Source of the DNA: Pinus tabuliformis
Taxonomy: Eukaryota; Streptophyta; Pinopsida; Pinales; Pinaceae
Reading direction: 5' to 3'
DNA length: 64,000 bases
Assembly (NCBI GenBank): GCA_031772625.1
Contig: CM062811.1
Coordinates: 647,974,606 to 648,038,605, forward strand
The notes beneath the pieces are model-generated. The model had not been told where the DNA came from and searched no databases. It saw only the letters and a program-made list of their open reading frames with translations. Shown here piece by piece: positions 35,591-47,996 of this stretch. Within the stretch, counting starts at the first letter, position 1; the number at the start of each line of letters is the position of its first letter. The position numbers and the translations under genes were made by a program.

Positions 35591-37477
35591 GTCCACTCTC
35601 CTAAACCCCTCAATTATTTTCCATTTTATGTTTAGTTTGTCTTAATTTTTACTAGTGAAACACCCACCCTGGGAAAATATCCCCCTAAATTCATAAACCC
35701 AACCCCAAAGACCCATTGACTTTCAATATTTTTTTTGAAATCCCAAATTGTGCATTCAAATACCATTCCAAACCCCCAAAACAAAAAACAAACCACATTA
35801 AACATAATCAACTACGTAATCTCAAAGAAAAGATTTGGGAAAAGCTAAAAATAATGAGAGATTCTTATCATTGATCCAAACAGGGACCCATTAAATCTTT
35901 ACTAAACTCAAATGTTGTCCACACACTATTCAAATAATAAGTCTCCATATGGTCTGGATGAGAAATACTCAAAAATAAAATGAAAAAAGTGACTCAAGTC
36001 ATTTAAAACAAAAATAGATGGAATGAAGGCATCCCAAACTTACTCATGTGCCCATTTTTCACACATTTTATGTTGCAAGAACTTTTTTGCCTTTTATTTT
36101 TGTTTTAAATATATGATGCAAAACTAAACATGCACATTGTTTTCATAAAATTTGTGTACAATGATGCAAAATGGTTTTATTGTAAGAGTGAGAATAAATG
36201 AAAACATCAAAATAAAATCAAGATATTGGGTAGAGGAGAGGGGAATGGAAAGGGACAAGGTGAATTTTCTGAAGTATCCTCTAATGAAGAGAAGCAATTT
36301 TGAAATGAGATCTATATTCTTATTTATTTCCAAATTAACATTCTTAATTATTTTATTTTCTTTAAATGGGTGCAAAACACTTCTTTCTAATTAAAATCTG
36401 CATTTAAAAAAAATATTATTTTGTAGGTGCTCATATCCACCAGAAAAATAATATTTGAAAGAGATTTTTTCATGATAAACATCTTATGTATAAATTTTGT
36501 CTAATAAAATAAATAAATTTATCAATATTCAAATTAAGATAATCGTAATATAAATTATTAATACAAAATAATAAACACACACAAATTTTGATATAAAAAA
36601 TTGGCTTAGTCTAACCTATAAATGAAATGACTTAAAATGTTTAATTTATAGAATTGGAGTGTCATAGGGATTTTTCAGGGAGCTGAATCTTTTTATGTAT
36701 TTAAAAATACATTTTAAACAACAAAAAATTACATTCTTTCTTAAAATTGTTTTATGGTGAAAAAGCCTACTTTGTCTATAAGTTAGACCGCACTTAAAAA
36801 ATTATTCCCATTTTATTCCCCTTTTATTAATTGATAAAGAGAAATGTCTGTGATAATCCCATCACCATTATAAAGATGCACTAATTTTAAATCACAAAAT
36901 CAGAGCCTAACCAGAATAGGGTTTCTTGACAAAATGTTTGTTTGTGTGAAAGCTTGTAAATTAATGCCATGTAGAGTTCTGTTCAATGAGGAACTACCTT
37001 TTTTTGTTCGGTTTTCGAAAATGCTATTCTAAAACGCTGCAACATTGATATTTCAAACTTTCTATCGTTTATTTTATATATAATAAATCACCGTAGCACA
37101 ATTTAGAGGCATAAGTCCAATTTAATATCATCTTATGTTTTATATTTTGTGTTGCCCAGGAGTCTTCAGCTTATTTTGTGTTGCCCAGGAGTCTTCAGCT
37201 CCTCCCGACCGAACTGGAGGATAATCGCTCCCAAGATTCTCCGATGCGGTCCATAGTGGACGGCCATGATAGGTCCACGTAGGTGCGTATATTACATCTA
37301 TCTATCTCCCCCTATCCTCGATCGGGTTTTTTTTCTCACGTGGTGGTCTGAATCTCCGTTTATAATTTTTATTAATCACAATGAAAATGAAAATGGTAAT
37401 ACAATTCAGAACAGGCGTCATCCTCGGCCTCGCTTCCCATTAACACCAAGCAAATAATAGTGATGTTATCACTACTC
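35591..37477. other. Intergenic DNA upstream of the transit-peptide exon
   Basis: AT-rich and without a supported gene. It includes a 29-bp tandem duplication at 37144-37201 (TTTTGTGTTGCCCAGGAGTC twice) within the last 350 bp before the exon. That region is GC-richer and is presumably promoter and 5' UTR. Confidence 0.45.
37144..37201 (+). repeat. 2 x 29-bp tandem repeat in a putative promoter
   Basis: Two identical units carrying GTTGCCCAGGAGTCTTCAGC, about 280 bp upstream of the candidate start codon at 37478. Confidence 0.9.
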
Positions 37478-37858
37478 ATGGCGACTGCTCCCAGTTCCGC
37501 CATTAATGCCGAAATTCTGTCACTCAGCAATTTTACATTCAAGTGCAGTGTGCCCTACAGATTAAAGAACCATGTGCCAAGTACCCCAATTAATTTCATT
37601 GGCATTGATTCCACTGGCACTGCCAGGAGAGTTTTCTGCAAAGGGCTCTCCTGGGAATACTCTAGTTTTGGCTTTACCTGCAGAAGTAGTAGAAGCTTAA
37701 ACAGGTTAAAGTGCCGCAGTAGCAATGACGACCAGCACGACAAAGGTTTTAAGAGCGGGTCCGTTTCTACTACTACAGAAGAACCACCTCCGTCTGAAGA
37801 CCGTGACTCTCAAAAAGCCGAATCGGACTCCGAATCCACTTCTGCTAGCAATTCGACG
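37478..37858 (+). CDS. First exon of a probable plastid-targeted protein (partial)
   Basis: The exon starts at an ATG with good context (CTCATGGCG, 37478), although an in-frame MMLSLL start lies 18 bases upstream. It runs 127 codons to a GTATGA donor at 37859, in phase 0. The first part is rich in Ser, Thr and Arg and poor in acidic residues (MATAPSSAINAEILSLSNF, CRSSRSLNRLKCRSS), like a chloroplast transit peptide. It then becomes an acidic Ser/Glu linker (EEPPPSEDRDSQKAESDSES). This layout resembles the N-terminus of plastid intramembrane site-2-type proteases of the EGY group, but that is a weak impression from composition only. An acceptor at about 37959 would add only eight codons (ending at a stop), so the next real exon is probably farther away or lost. 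Reading through the donor stops within two codons. Confidence 0.5.
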
Positions 37859-38026
37859 GTATGAATATAAAAAATGTTATGTTCATGCCTGTAAAAATAG
37901 ATTAAATTTGGATTCTCAGAGTCATTTCTTAATGGTATATTAATTCATTAATTTGCAGAGGCAACCCTATATGCTAATTTAGGTTACAAATTTAGAGTAG
38001 AAGTCGGTGAAAAGTTTGACTAAATG

Positions 38027-38178
38027 AAGTGTATTTTGCCGAGCTGTAGAATAAGTCACAATCTTTCTTTTGTTCCGAAGATGGCAAAATCTATTAGTTG
38101 TAAATCCGCATAAAGTGTATTTTGCCAAGCTGTAAAATAAGTCACAACCTTCTTTTGTTCCGAAGGTGGCAAAATATA
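38027..38178 (+). repeat. 86-bp tandem duplication
   Basis: AAGTGTATTTTGCC starts at 38027 and 38113. Both copies contain AATAAGTCACAA and CTTTTGTTCCGAAG. It lies within the probable first intron. Confidence 0.85.
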
Positions 38179-38860
38179 TCATAACTTAGCTGTCAATCTG
38201 CAGTGAGCACAACCATCACTGGCTGCTATCTGTGATGGGTCAAATCATCACTGTTATTCAAAGAAAGCTATGCTACCTGAAATGACCCACTGCTAGTATG
38301 TAAAGAGACAAACTATCACTCTAGCAGAGACCTCCTGGTCTTGGACCATTAGCCTGGTTCCTTACATTTGATGGAGACAAACTCTCAACTAATCATATGC
38401 TGTTTTAGGTCTTACTCTAGGACCAAAAGTTGGTTTCAGCCTAGAATTCACAAGGAAGTGAATATCCCTTGTGGTCATTAAGGCCAGCTTCAGTGGGGTC
38501 ATGTGCTTTCTTGTAGCATTTAGCCTTAGTTCCATACAGAAGACCAAATGCTACCCCTTGCTGCAGTTTAACCTTATATCCAAGGGGAAAGTCACAACCT
38601 ACTATTGCACAATTCTGGAAATTTGGGTGGTTTCATATATATATATATATAGATATAAATTAAATTTAGCAAGGTAAATTAGATGGAATGGGGGAATATT
38701 AATGTGGAATGAAATCCCAACACAGGAATATGCCATTGTAGTATGATAGCTCGGCCCACATGGCATGGCACCATAATCACAGCCATGGTAGTGGTAGAGT
38801 GAGGAAATATGCTATCACATCAACAAGGGGACTTGCACCCCAAAGCTAGATTGGCAAAGT
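38179..38860. other. Unclassified intergenic or intronic DNA
   Basis: No gene seen. Weak internal similarity among GTCACAACC, CAAACTATCACT and CAAACTCTCAACT phrases hints at an old repeat. There is a short (TA)n run near 38636-38652. Confidence 0.35.
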
Positions 38861-39700
38861 AGGAAAACCACTTAGAAACCTTTGTATCTTGACCTTCTAA
38901 TCTTTAATACAACTCACATATCTCAACAGCTCCAAAAATTTCTTTGCATATTCTTCCATGGTCATGTTCTCTAGTTTGAGTTCAAAGAATTCTTGCGTCT
39001 TCTTGTCATAGTGGTGCTTAGAGGATTACTTTTTTTGGAAGTACTTCTTGAATTATTTCCATGAGATTCTCTTCTCCTTAATGTACTTAACTTGTCTGTG
39101 CTGCTCCCACCACATAGAGGATTTTCCTTGCAAATTATATATAGCAATTCTGGCTTCTAAATTGGATGAGTAGTTATGCAACTGAAAGTACTTTATCCTT
39201 AGCAACTAGGATTTAGCATCCTCTCCCATCTTGTTTGGACCATCAAAGAATGGTGGCTTAATTTTCCCAGGCTCTCTTTGTAAATTATCTTGTTCATACC
39301 TCCTCCTTTGATGTTTGTCTAGCGATACTTTTGGGCTACTCTATGATTCTTTGGATGCATACAGCCCCGTAGTTGAATGTGTTGGTGAGTGATGGTGCCT
39401 TTGAGTTCTGGTAACACTTCTTCAGTGCCTGAATCTTCCCTATTTTTCTCTTTTTGAATGAACTCTACCTTCTTCCCCATGCCTTAAGCTTGACCCATTC
39501 TTCATTTGGGTCTGCAATTGATTCAAGCTTAGCACTAGCTGAGTGTCTAACTGATTTTGTTTGTCTTGAGCCCTTAGCATTCTATTATTATCAACACTAT
39601 AACTTTGCACCTCCATCCTCAAGCTCATAGTTTCTATAAGCTCTAATGGCTCAATCATGACTATAGGGATCTTGCCTATCCTCCATGTTATCTTTGCAAT
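38860..39700 (-). pseudogene. Ty3/Gypsy gag fragment
   Basis: Read on the minus strand, this is a retrotransposon gag (capsid) domain broken by stops. It starts near MIEPLELIETMSLRM (39658), passes a Gln/Asn-rich coil (LDTQLVLSLNQLQTQM), and shows the diagnostic series KPPFFDGPNKMGEDAKS, LEARIAIYNLQGKSSMWW, FKKYFQKK and YAKKFLELLRYV near 38880. It ends at KVKIQRF without a zinc knuckle or pol. It is the gag belonging to the LTR and primer site at 40294-41570. Confidence 0.82.
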
Positions 39701-40293
39701 GGTACTCTTCGATGTTGATCATAACTTATCCTTGCTGGAGCATTGACTCTTCAAGAAGTGTGCATTTAAGAAAAATTGTTAATCACACGTTAATTCTAGG
39801 TCTATAACATTTTTTTAAAAAATTCTAGAAATTATATGCATTTATTAGTTTTGCCTATTAAGGCTACAAGTCTCTTCTTCTCAAGTTTTGAAGTTTTGAG
39901 CCATCAAAATTATTCTTGTCTAAATTAGCCTTGCAATGGTTACACCCATACCCAGTTTTGGGCTTCTAAATAGGATGTTATGGCTTTATACAATGCTTTC
40001 TTCTACTGGACATTTTGTCAAACACATATCTTGCAAGGTACATTTTCCCAAACTTTTCATAGAGCTAACTCTGAAATTCGGGCACTTCTCATTTACACCT
40101 CCATAAGCTATTCAAATGCTGTAACAATTTTCCAATCTAGTAATTGCAACACTCAGTTCAATATTTGCAAGCTTCAAATGCTATTTTGCTCAATTATGCT
40201 CACGGAGAAATTTTGTCAAACACTTGTCACACAAATTGTGATTTCTTTATATATAGTTGACTTCTGGACCATACAATGCCAATGTTGCAACCA

Positions 40294-40307
40294 ATAGTTC
40301 TGATGCC
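40294..40307 (-). other. Putative tRNA-iMet primer binding site
   Basis: The minus strand reads TGGCATCAGAAC, matching 10 of 12 positions of the common plant initiator-Met primer site TGGTATCAGAGC. It lies a few bases inside the LTR end at 40312 and upstream of the gag fragment, so element orientation is minus. Confidence 0.65.
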
Positions 40308-40311
40308 ATAT

Positions 40312-41570
40312 TGTAATGTACCCAATGCCCTTTGTGCACTTTGAGGATATGGGGTACTCTTTTAAACTACCCAAATTCACACCAACTTTTTGTCTGTGAT
40401 GGCAAAATTGATTATATGAACTAGCTGTATAATTCAATAGTGGAAATAAAGCTACAAAACTTTTAACCATCAATTTCAAACTTAACACATGCATGCAACT
40501 TTATAATAATTTCAGCCATGAATAGGTAAATTAAAATCATGAGCACCGAACTGCACAAACTGGATTTAATGCTATACATAATAGAAACCACAATAACATT
40601 GTATTTCATAACACAACTAAGTAAACCTATCTTTCTAGGCAAATAATCCACTAATTGGTTGCAGGAAGACGTTCCACCCAACCATAGGCTCTTTGTTGCA
40701 CTTAACCTCTTTGCAACAGAGGCTCACCTTTGAGTCGAAGCTATGAATCCACAAGGGTAAACTCTTCCTATGGCTGGCACTAATTCTCTTCTCACAACCC
40801 AATTCCTAGGTTCGTAGTGAATATTAACTCCTACAACAATCTCAATCCACAACCTTCTTTCCCCCTCATCCTGCACAGCATAAGGAATGTGATCCCCTTA
40901 TTTGCTCAGTAGTCCCTCAAGCCATCCCACTTTTTTATAGGGCTCTAGCATAGGTTGGCCAAAAGTTCTCATTGTTGGGATTCTAGGGATTATCAATTGT
41001 AGTGAATTTGTTCAATGACACTAATTATCACTCCGTACAACCACAATTCTCTCATAATTTGTAGTTGTAGCTTTTTGTAGTTTGATTATAGTAATCTTAC
41101 AACAATTTGCTTAGAGAAAGGTCTCTCGATTCCCCTCAACAGAATAATAGTTTGCATGGTAATTTTAATTCCCGATAGTTTGGAGTCTTCGTCAATTTGA
41201 AGGACATTCAAAATGTTCAAACTTCCCTCTAAACCTTCAATCAAATGATAGTTTGTTTGCATGGAAGAAAGGTAAAGCTCAAGTTGCATGTCATGAAGGG
41301 GCCGTGTATCCTTATAGAGACCCACACACCTCCTTCATGCACTAATCCTCCCATGGCTTAATGAAACAATGATTAGTTAATAATCAAGGGACATAATTAA
41401 GGTTGCAAAGACTCTGGGTTAAATCACTTACTAAGGTCCTTTTTGTTAGCCTACTTAAGCCCCCTTGTCTTTCTCCTCTTGTGGAGTCGTAGCCCTCCAT
41501 TCCTTTGTCCTTCTCTTTTGTTGTTGGTGATGTATTTTTTTTTTATTATCATTCAATGTACAATCTTACA
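40312..41570 (-). repeat. Putative 5' LTR of the Gypsy fragment
   Basis: On the minus strand the segment starts TGTAAG and ends TTACA, giving a TGTAA/TTACA terminal inverted repeat. It is followed after three bases by the primer-site match. Length 1,259 bp. No 3' LTR was found, so the boundaries rest on the TG/CA ends and the primer site only. Confidence 0.5.
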
Positions 41571-41729
41571 TATCACATAGTTTGACTTTTAGCCATTCAC
41601 CATATATATACACATTATTGAATTATGAATCAAAACTGAGGTATCACAACAAGGATTTTACATAACTAGTTCAAGTATATTTTTAGGTTATGTGAGAGGA
41701 TGTGATAGGGTTTAGAGGGGACTTGTGAA

Positions 41730-41905
41730 TGTTGACACCTAATCCGAAAGGATTGGGATTATTGTAAATAGTTTCAGTTGTGAATTAGAGAAAACCAAGA
41801 GACCTTGGAAATGGAATACCAAGAGTCTCTCCACTCATGTATATATTCATGATTTGGCTAATGCAATAAACAATTCATTTGTGGAGTTACTTTCCTGGCC
41901 TGACA
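41730..41905 (+). repeat. 5' LTR of the Copia element (176 bp)
   Basis: The LTR starts TGTTGACACCTAATCCG and ends GGCCTGACA. It matches the split 3' LTR at 47060-47179 plus 48145-48208. The left target-site copy is GTGAA (41725-41729). Confidence 0.95.
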
Positions 41906-41917
41906 TGGTATCGGAGC
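41906..41917 (+). other. Copia primer binding site (tRNA-iMet)
   Basis: TGGTATCGGAGC follows the LTR directly and matches 11 of 12 bases of the initiator-Met site. Confidence 0.93.
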
Positions 41918-42865
41918 ACAAGCCCATAATTAGTCCCTTTCTGCCCTTGTAACTCCTATTTTTCTTCCATTATTCTCTGTCTAGAATATTTTGTCCTCTG
42001 TTTGCTGGTGAAAACGATGATTTTTTGTTTTGCTGTGCATTACTCATGTGACTGGTTGTGTTGAATTGAAGGCCATATGCTATATCTTCCTTCTGGAAAA
42101 TGCATTTTGGAACTATGTTGTGCGTGTGTTTTAATGGTAAAAGCCGTGAATGCTGCGCTGGAGGATGTTAACTTTGTTGCTGTGCTAGAGTATGATAAGG
42201 CCATGATCTCAATACTATGTTGAATCGAACCTCTCCTGTTCAACCTGAGATCCGACGCTGTCTATGTAATCTAGTATGTGTAATCATCAATTTTTGAAGA
42301 CTGTAATCTAGTTTGCGTAGTGTGGTGCGGTAGTTGAATGTTGTCGTATGTTGTGGAGATTTGTGTTAAATTGTATACACTTGCACTTGTGTTAAACTCA
42401 TTTGGAGGGCCCGACCAGGTGTGATGTTTTGAAAATTTATTCTTATTAAAAGACCGATATGTGTATGTGGAAGATTGCGCTGGATTTGGTGGTATTTTTT
42501 TTGAATACTTTGAACAGGTCGTATTCCATTCATTATGAGATGAATTTTTTTAATGGGGCCGATATATATGTTGCATGGTATATTGAATGGCTTATGGTGA
42601 ATGGTCGTAGGTGAATTGTAATATTGTGTTGAACCTTATTTTGTTCATATATATTATATTGAGAGGTTGGTTAATATATATTGCTTCATTTATTATATTG
42701 GGACGTTGGTTTATATACACATTTGAAAAGTCAAAGATTATTTGAAGCATGATGTATGGAGGCATATTGATGATCTTTTTGAAGACATAGCCAAACAATT
42801 TTATTACAAAGACATCAATCTTTTGTTGCAAGTATTATAATTATTTTGAGGCCAGATCAAATTTT

Positions 42866-43735
42866 ATGATGCATTCACTTATCTCTATAGTTGGAGTGGT
42901 TTTCTCCGACAAAAAGAACTACCATGAGTGGTCCAGGAAGATAAAACACACTTTGATTTTCAATGAGTTGTGGAAAGGAGTTTGTGAAGGAGAAGGAGCT
43001 AATCCTCCTCAGAAGCCCACTTCTGACAAAGAGCTTGCCATTTGGGAAAACAAGAACAACAAGGCCTATGCCTTGATTGCAACATCCATCAATGAAGAGG
43101 TGAGTCGTCATATTACTCCTTTTACATATGCTTTTGGTGCTTTAAGGAAGTTGAAAGAATTATATGACTCTCACTCCAAGCTTGAATTAGTCCAAGTTAT
43201 GATCAAACTTTTTAATTTAGAATTAAAGGATGATGACCCTTTGGCCTTAGCTTCTAAAATAGGAGCCATTATGCATGACATAAAATCCACTGGTGTTGAA
43301 ATAGATGTTCCTCTCACTACTTTTGTCAAGGCATTGTATCCTACTTATTCCCATTATCTTGAGTCATTACAAGCAAGTGACAAACTTTCAGAGATTTCTT
43401 TTGACTCTCTTGTGGACAAGTTTGTTGAAAGAGAGAAAGATTTTGGGAAGAAACAGACAGCTGCTTAGTCTTCTGAAAACGCTGCATGCCTTGCACAAAA
43501 AGAGAGGGACATGATTTTTCTAGAGAAAAGGTGGCCGAAGAGGACGAGGAAAGAAGGATTTAGAGGAGGGAGGCTGACATTTCCAAGGAGAAAGGGGGCC
43601 GACATTTCAAAGGAGAAAGCTCTGATCTTCATTGCATACGGTGTAACAGAAATGGTCATGATGCTTCCACACGTAAGCACTCATGGGACAGGATTAGATA
43701 GGACAGGGATGAAGAAAAAGGAAAAACATTAGATA
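42866..43735 (+). pseudogene. Copia gag
   Basis: A 200-residue frame (42866-43468) has Copia gag features: NYHEWSRKIKHTLIFNELW, KAYALIATSI, ALRKLKELYDSHS and VDKFVEREKDF. After a stop and frame shifts, a zinc-knuckle relic is read near 43630 (CIRCNRNGHDAST); its fourth zinc ligand is missing. The protein would bind element RNA in a virus-like particle, but this copy is broken. Confidence 0.85.
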
Positions 43736-43739
43736 AAGG

Positions 43740-45320
43740 GAAAGGAAAAGCACTTGAATCCGCTCATTATGTTGTGGCACATTGCAACATTGGAGTAACT
43801 AAAGACCTATTTAATGCTTCACTTGTTTCATGGAAAGATGCTGGGTTGCTTGATTCAGGAGCAACTTGCCACATGACTTTCATAAGAGACTCTTTGAAGA
43901 ATTCACTGACAATGTTGATGGAGCAGTCTACTTTGCATATAAGTTAAAACTCAAGCCATCAGGTTCAAACTGCTTGGTCTTCCAAACTTTCTTCTACATG
44001 ATGTTCTATGCCTTTCGGAGTTGAGGAGAAACTTGTTGTCTTTGGTCCACATCCGCCAGTAAGGACTCTCCATTCACATATTTGATCGCAAGGTTGAGGT
44101 CAGAAAAACATCAGATCAGCCACTTGTGATGATTGGGATAGAAGAAGAAAGATTATTGAAGCTGCAAGGAACCTCTCCTCGTGCACAAAACTTTTGATAC
44201 ACTTCTCATTATGATGAAGGTACACTTCCATCAAGCGTTTTATGGCATTCTAGATTTGGACATTTGAACTATGACAATCTTCATTTGTTGAAGGAAAATG
44301 GTGTTACTGGTTTGCTTACAATTCCTACAAAACTTAAGCAGTGTGATACTTATATCTTAGGAAAGCACAACAAACAATCATTTCATGATTCCCATTCTAG
44401 AGCACATAGAAAGCTTAAACTCATTCATTCTGATTTGTGTGGCCCTATGCCTGTTCCTTTTGCAAATGGCAATAAATACATGATGACATTAATGGATGAC
44501 TACACCAGAATGTGTTGGGTGAAGAACAAATCTGAAACTTTTGAAACATTCAAGAACTTTCATGCATGGATTGAAAATGATGAACAATCTCATATTGGCT
44601 CTATTCGTACTGATAATGAAAAATAATATACTTTAAATGAATTTGAAATATATCTTCGCCAGCATGGGATCAAACATCAAATAACCGTGCCTTATAATCC
44701 CCAACAGAACGAAGTAGCTGAAAGAATGAACAGGACAATATTAAATATGGTATGCTCAATGATGTTTTTCAAGAATGTTAAGTTGATGTTTTGGGCTGAT
44801 GTAGTTCTATGTGTTGTGTATATAAAGAATAGGTGTCCATCTCATGCTTTCAAAAACAAGACTCCTTATGAAATGTGGTATGGCCACATTCCTTCGGTGA
44901 GGCATCTCAGGGTTTTTGGTTCCACCTGTTATGCCTTGATACCCAAGGAATAGAGAAATAAACTCGGTGCAAGGAGTTGCAAATGTATCTTCTTAGGGTA
45001 CTCAAATACCTCCAAAGCATACCGTCTCTATGATGAAGTAAATAAGAAGTTTATAATATCTAGAGATGTGATATTTTTTGAATCTTCCAAGATTGACAAT
45101 GTTGTTGAGCGACAACTTGATCGCTTGGATAGATTTGGACATGCAAAGTCTTTTCAAGAGTTTGATAATGAGATTCCACATCTTGAAGGGGGGATCCCTA
45201 TACTGGATCAATCTATGGAATCTCCTTCTGAAGCACTTTCTCCCCCTCATGAAGCTCCAACCACTTATCAAGAAGACACTTTGAGTGATGTGATTGAGAG
45301 AATTGGAGGCTAAATCCTGA
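43740..45320 (+). pseudogene. Copia protease and integrase
   Basis: The protease active site is intact as LLDSGATCHMTF near 43845. Integrase follows: LWHSRFGHLNYDNL, then HSDLCGPM, IRTDNEK and NEVAERMNRT supply the D, D and E catalytic residues in order. A TAA follows DNEK (44624), and another stop follows ALIPKE near 44954. C-terminal GKT-like text (LGYSNTSKAYRLYD) is still readable. Several frame breaks exist between protease and integrase. Confidence 0.9.
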
Positions 45321-45499
45321 TTCAGCCCCATCTCAGAAAGGTCCTCCAAAATGGCTCACAAAGGCACTTGAAAGTGTTCGTCCTGATGAAGTTGGAAAGA
45401 TAGGAATAAGAAGCTCAACTAGACAAAATGGAGGTGATGTAGACAATATTGATTCACTGGTTGATATGGATGTTTCTTATGATTGTTGACTAAATTTGT

Positions 45500-47050
45500 C
45501 TACAGATTTCAAACCAACTTCCTTCAAAGAAGCCACTTCTCATGATGAATCGAAAGAAGCGATGCAAAAAGAATATGATGCTTTGATAAAGAATGGCACC
45601 TGAAAGCTGGTTGATCTTCCATTAGGAACTAAACGAATAGGTTGCAAGTGGGTCTTCAAGAACACGTATAAAGCAGATGGCTCACTTGACAATCATAAAG
45701 CCAGGCTTGTGGCAAAAGGTTTTGCACAGACGAAAGTGGTTGATTATGAGGAGACTTTTGCCCCCACAACAAAATGGGCTACCATTTAGACACTATTTGC
45801 CTTAGCAGCTCAAAACGATTGGAGAGTCCATCAAATGGCTGTAAAAACTGCTTTCTTGAATGGATATCTGAAAGAGAATGTTTTTATGTCCCAACCAAAA
45901 GAATTTGTTGTGAAGGGTCAGGAACACAAAGTATGCAAGCTTGTAAAATCCTTGTATGGCCTCAAGAAAGCGCCTCGAGCATGGTACCAGAAATTGATTA
46001 AGCATCTTCTGAAACTCAATTTCAAACATTATGATCTTTGAGGATGCAACTTTGTTTGTCAAGAAAGTTGGCAAAACAATTGTATATCTTGTGGTGTATG
46101 TAGATGATCTTCTGATGACAGGGAACAACGAAAACTACATTGCATTCTTAAACAAAGAACTGAGGAAAGGTTTTGAAATGACAAATTTGGGCTATGTTGA
46201 CTACTATCTTGGTATTGAAGTAACCCAACATCCAAATTTTATATTCCTCTCTCAAAAGAAATACATCGGAGATCTGTTGAAAAAGTTTTGCATGGCTGAG
46301 TGCAATCCTTTGACTACTCCAATGGAACAAAATTTAAAGTTCACATCCACTGGAGGAAAAGAATTCGAGGATGCAACAAAGTAAAAACAACTCGTAAGAA
46401 GTCCCAACTACCTGACTACTACTAGACCAAACATTTCTTTTGATGTTGGAATCCTCTCTAGGTTTTTGCAAAAGCCTTGTGAGGGTGATTGGTCTGCTGC
46501 AAAAAGAGTTCTAAAGTATTTGAAGGGAACTCAGGACTTTGGACTCAAGTATATACAGGTGGATGACTTCAACTTGATTGGATACTCTGATTCAGATTTG
46601 ATGGAGATAAAGAAACCGAAGTATCTACTTCAGGTTATGTTATGAGTCTTGGATCGAGAGCTGTCTCATGGAGGTCATGCAAACAGTCAGTGCCAATAGA
46701 GTCCACAACTGGGGCAGAATATGTGGCAACAATTGAAGCAACGAAAGGAAACTGTGTGGCTCAGGAAAATTCTGGAAGATTTGTAGGAGAAACAAGTGCA
46801 TTCAACTCCTCCTTTGATTGAGAACACTTATGCAATAAAGTTGGCCAAGAACCCAAAGTTCCATGATCGTACCAAGCACATTAATACACAATGTCATTTG
46901 ATTCTACATCATTTTGAGGCCAAGACTATCCATCTACGACATTGTTCCACAAATGAGCAAATTGTGGACATCTTCACCAAAGCGCTTCGAAGAGAAAAGT
47001 TTGAAAGATTCAGATTGATGCTTGGACTCACCAACATCCCTTTAGATTAG
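45500..47050 (+). pseudogene. Copia reverse transcriptase and RNase H
   Basis: RT is readable from DFKPTSFKEAT through KWVFKNTYKADGS, KARLVAKGFAQ, LYGLKKAPRAWY and the catalytic YVDDLL at about 46100. Motif A reads VHQMAVKTAFLNG, where the catalytic Asp expected after QM is Ala. Stops and a frameshift near 46040 break the frame. RNase H is visible as YLKGTQDFGLKY and the end as HINTQCHLILHHF and DIFTKALRREKF, stopping just before the polypurine tract. Confidence 0.92.
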
Positions 47051-47059
47051 GGGGGGGAA
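47051..47059 (+). other. Copia polypurine tract
   Basis: GGGGGGGAA lies directly before the 3' LTR, as expected for plus-strand priming. Confidence 0.85.
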
Positions 47060-47295
47060 TGTTGACACCTAATCCGAAAGGATTGGGATTATTGTAGATA
47101 GTTTCGGTTATGAATTAAAGAAAACCAAGAGACCTTGGAATTGGAATCCCAAGATTCTCTCCACTCATGTATATATTCACAATGTTCCACCAAGACTCCG
47201 GTGCGGGGAGACGCGGGTGCGGGGAGACGCACAGGGGGGACGTGTGGGAGTACCCTCAAATTTTAGGGAAATTTCGGGGGTGCGGGGAGTCGTCG

Positions 47296-47296
<1 letters not shown>

Positions 47297-47331
<35 letters not shown>
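47297..47331 (+). repeat. (TA)n microsatellite inside the hAT element
   Basis: About 17 TA units between the G-rich left end and the AT-rich middle. Confidence 0.9.
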
Positions 47332-47337
<6 letters not shown>

Positions 47338-47833
47338 CAAGTTGATATTCATTGTTCATTGTTCAATAATGAAAGCATAAAAATATTAAATAGACAATTG
47401 AAATTTGAGTCATTGATCCATCCTCATCATTCATTTTAATACATATATCATTCATATGACATACTCAAGTGACAAGTCTCATTATTGAATTAATTATTAT
47501 TCATACATACCATGAGATTCGAAAAACAAAAATAAAAATCAATAATAAAATATTCAAATACATTGATCGATAACTCATTCAAATCAGCATTGCGTGGAAA
47601 TGGAAATGACTTTGGGTTGAAATGAAGTGAGCTTTTAACTTTAAGTTTTGCCTTTCATGTCTTTTAGGTTTAGGCTTTTAAGTTTTAGTTATTTAATTTT
47701 AATTTTAATTTTTTTTTAGACTTTTAAGTTTTAGTTATTTAGTTTTAATTTTAGTTTAAAAAAAAATTAATGGTTTTGATTTTTTAATTTTTTATTTTGA
47801 ATTTTTTTATTTTAAGTCTTATTAGACAAATTT

Positions 47834-47996
47834 AAAGGGGGACACCCAGGCGCACCCTTTTTGGGGAGTCTAGACTCCCACACTGAAGGGGGACGCCCAG
47901 AAGCACCCTTTTTGGGGAGTCTAGACTCCCACACTAAAGGGGGACGCCCAGAAGCACCCTTTTTGGGGAGTCGTGGGGAGTCTAGACTCCCACACT
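47834..47996 (+). repeat. 3 x 51-bp repeat with a 16-bp palindrome
   Basis: Units start near 47837, 47888 and 47939. Each contains the perfect palindrome GGGAGTCTAGACTCCC; the third unit has a short duplication just before it. It lies in the right subterminal part of the hAT element. Confidence 0.9.

Noticed and set aside
34964..35613. Minus-strand frames of 210 and 116 codons rich in Phe, Ser and Pro
   Set aside because: They are direct translations of the polypyrimidine strand, low-complexity, and overlap in different frames.
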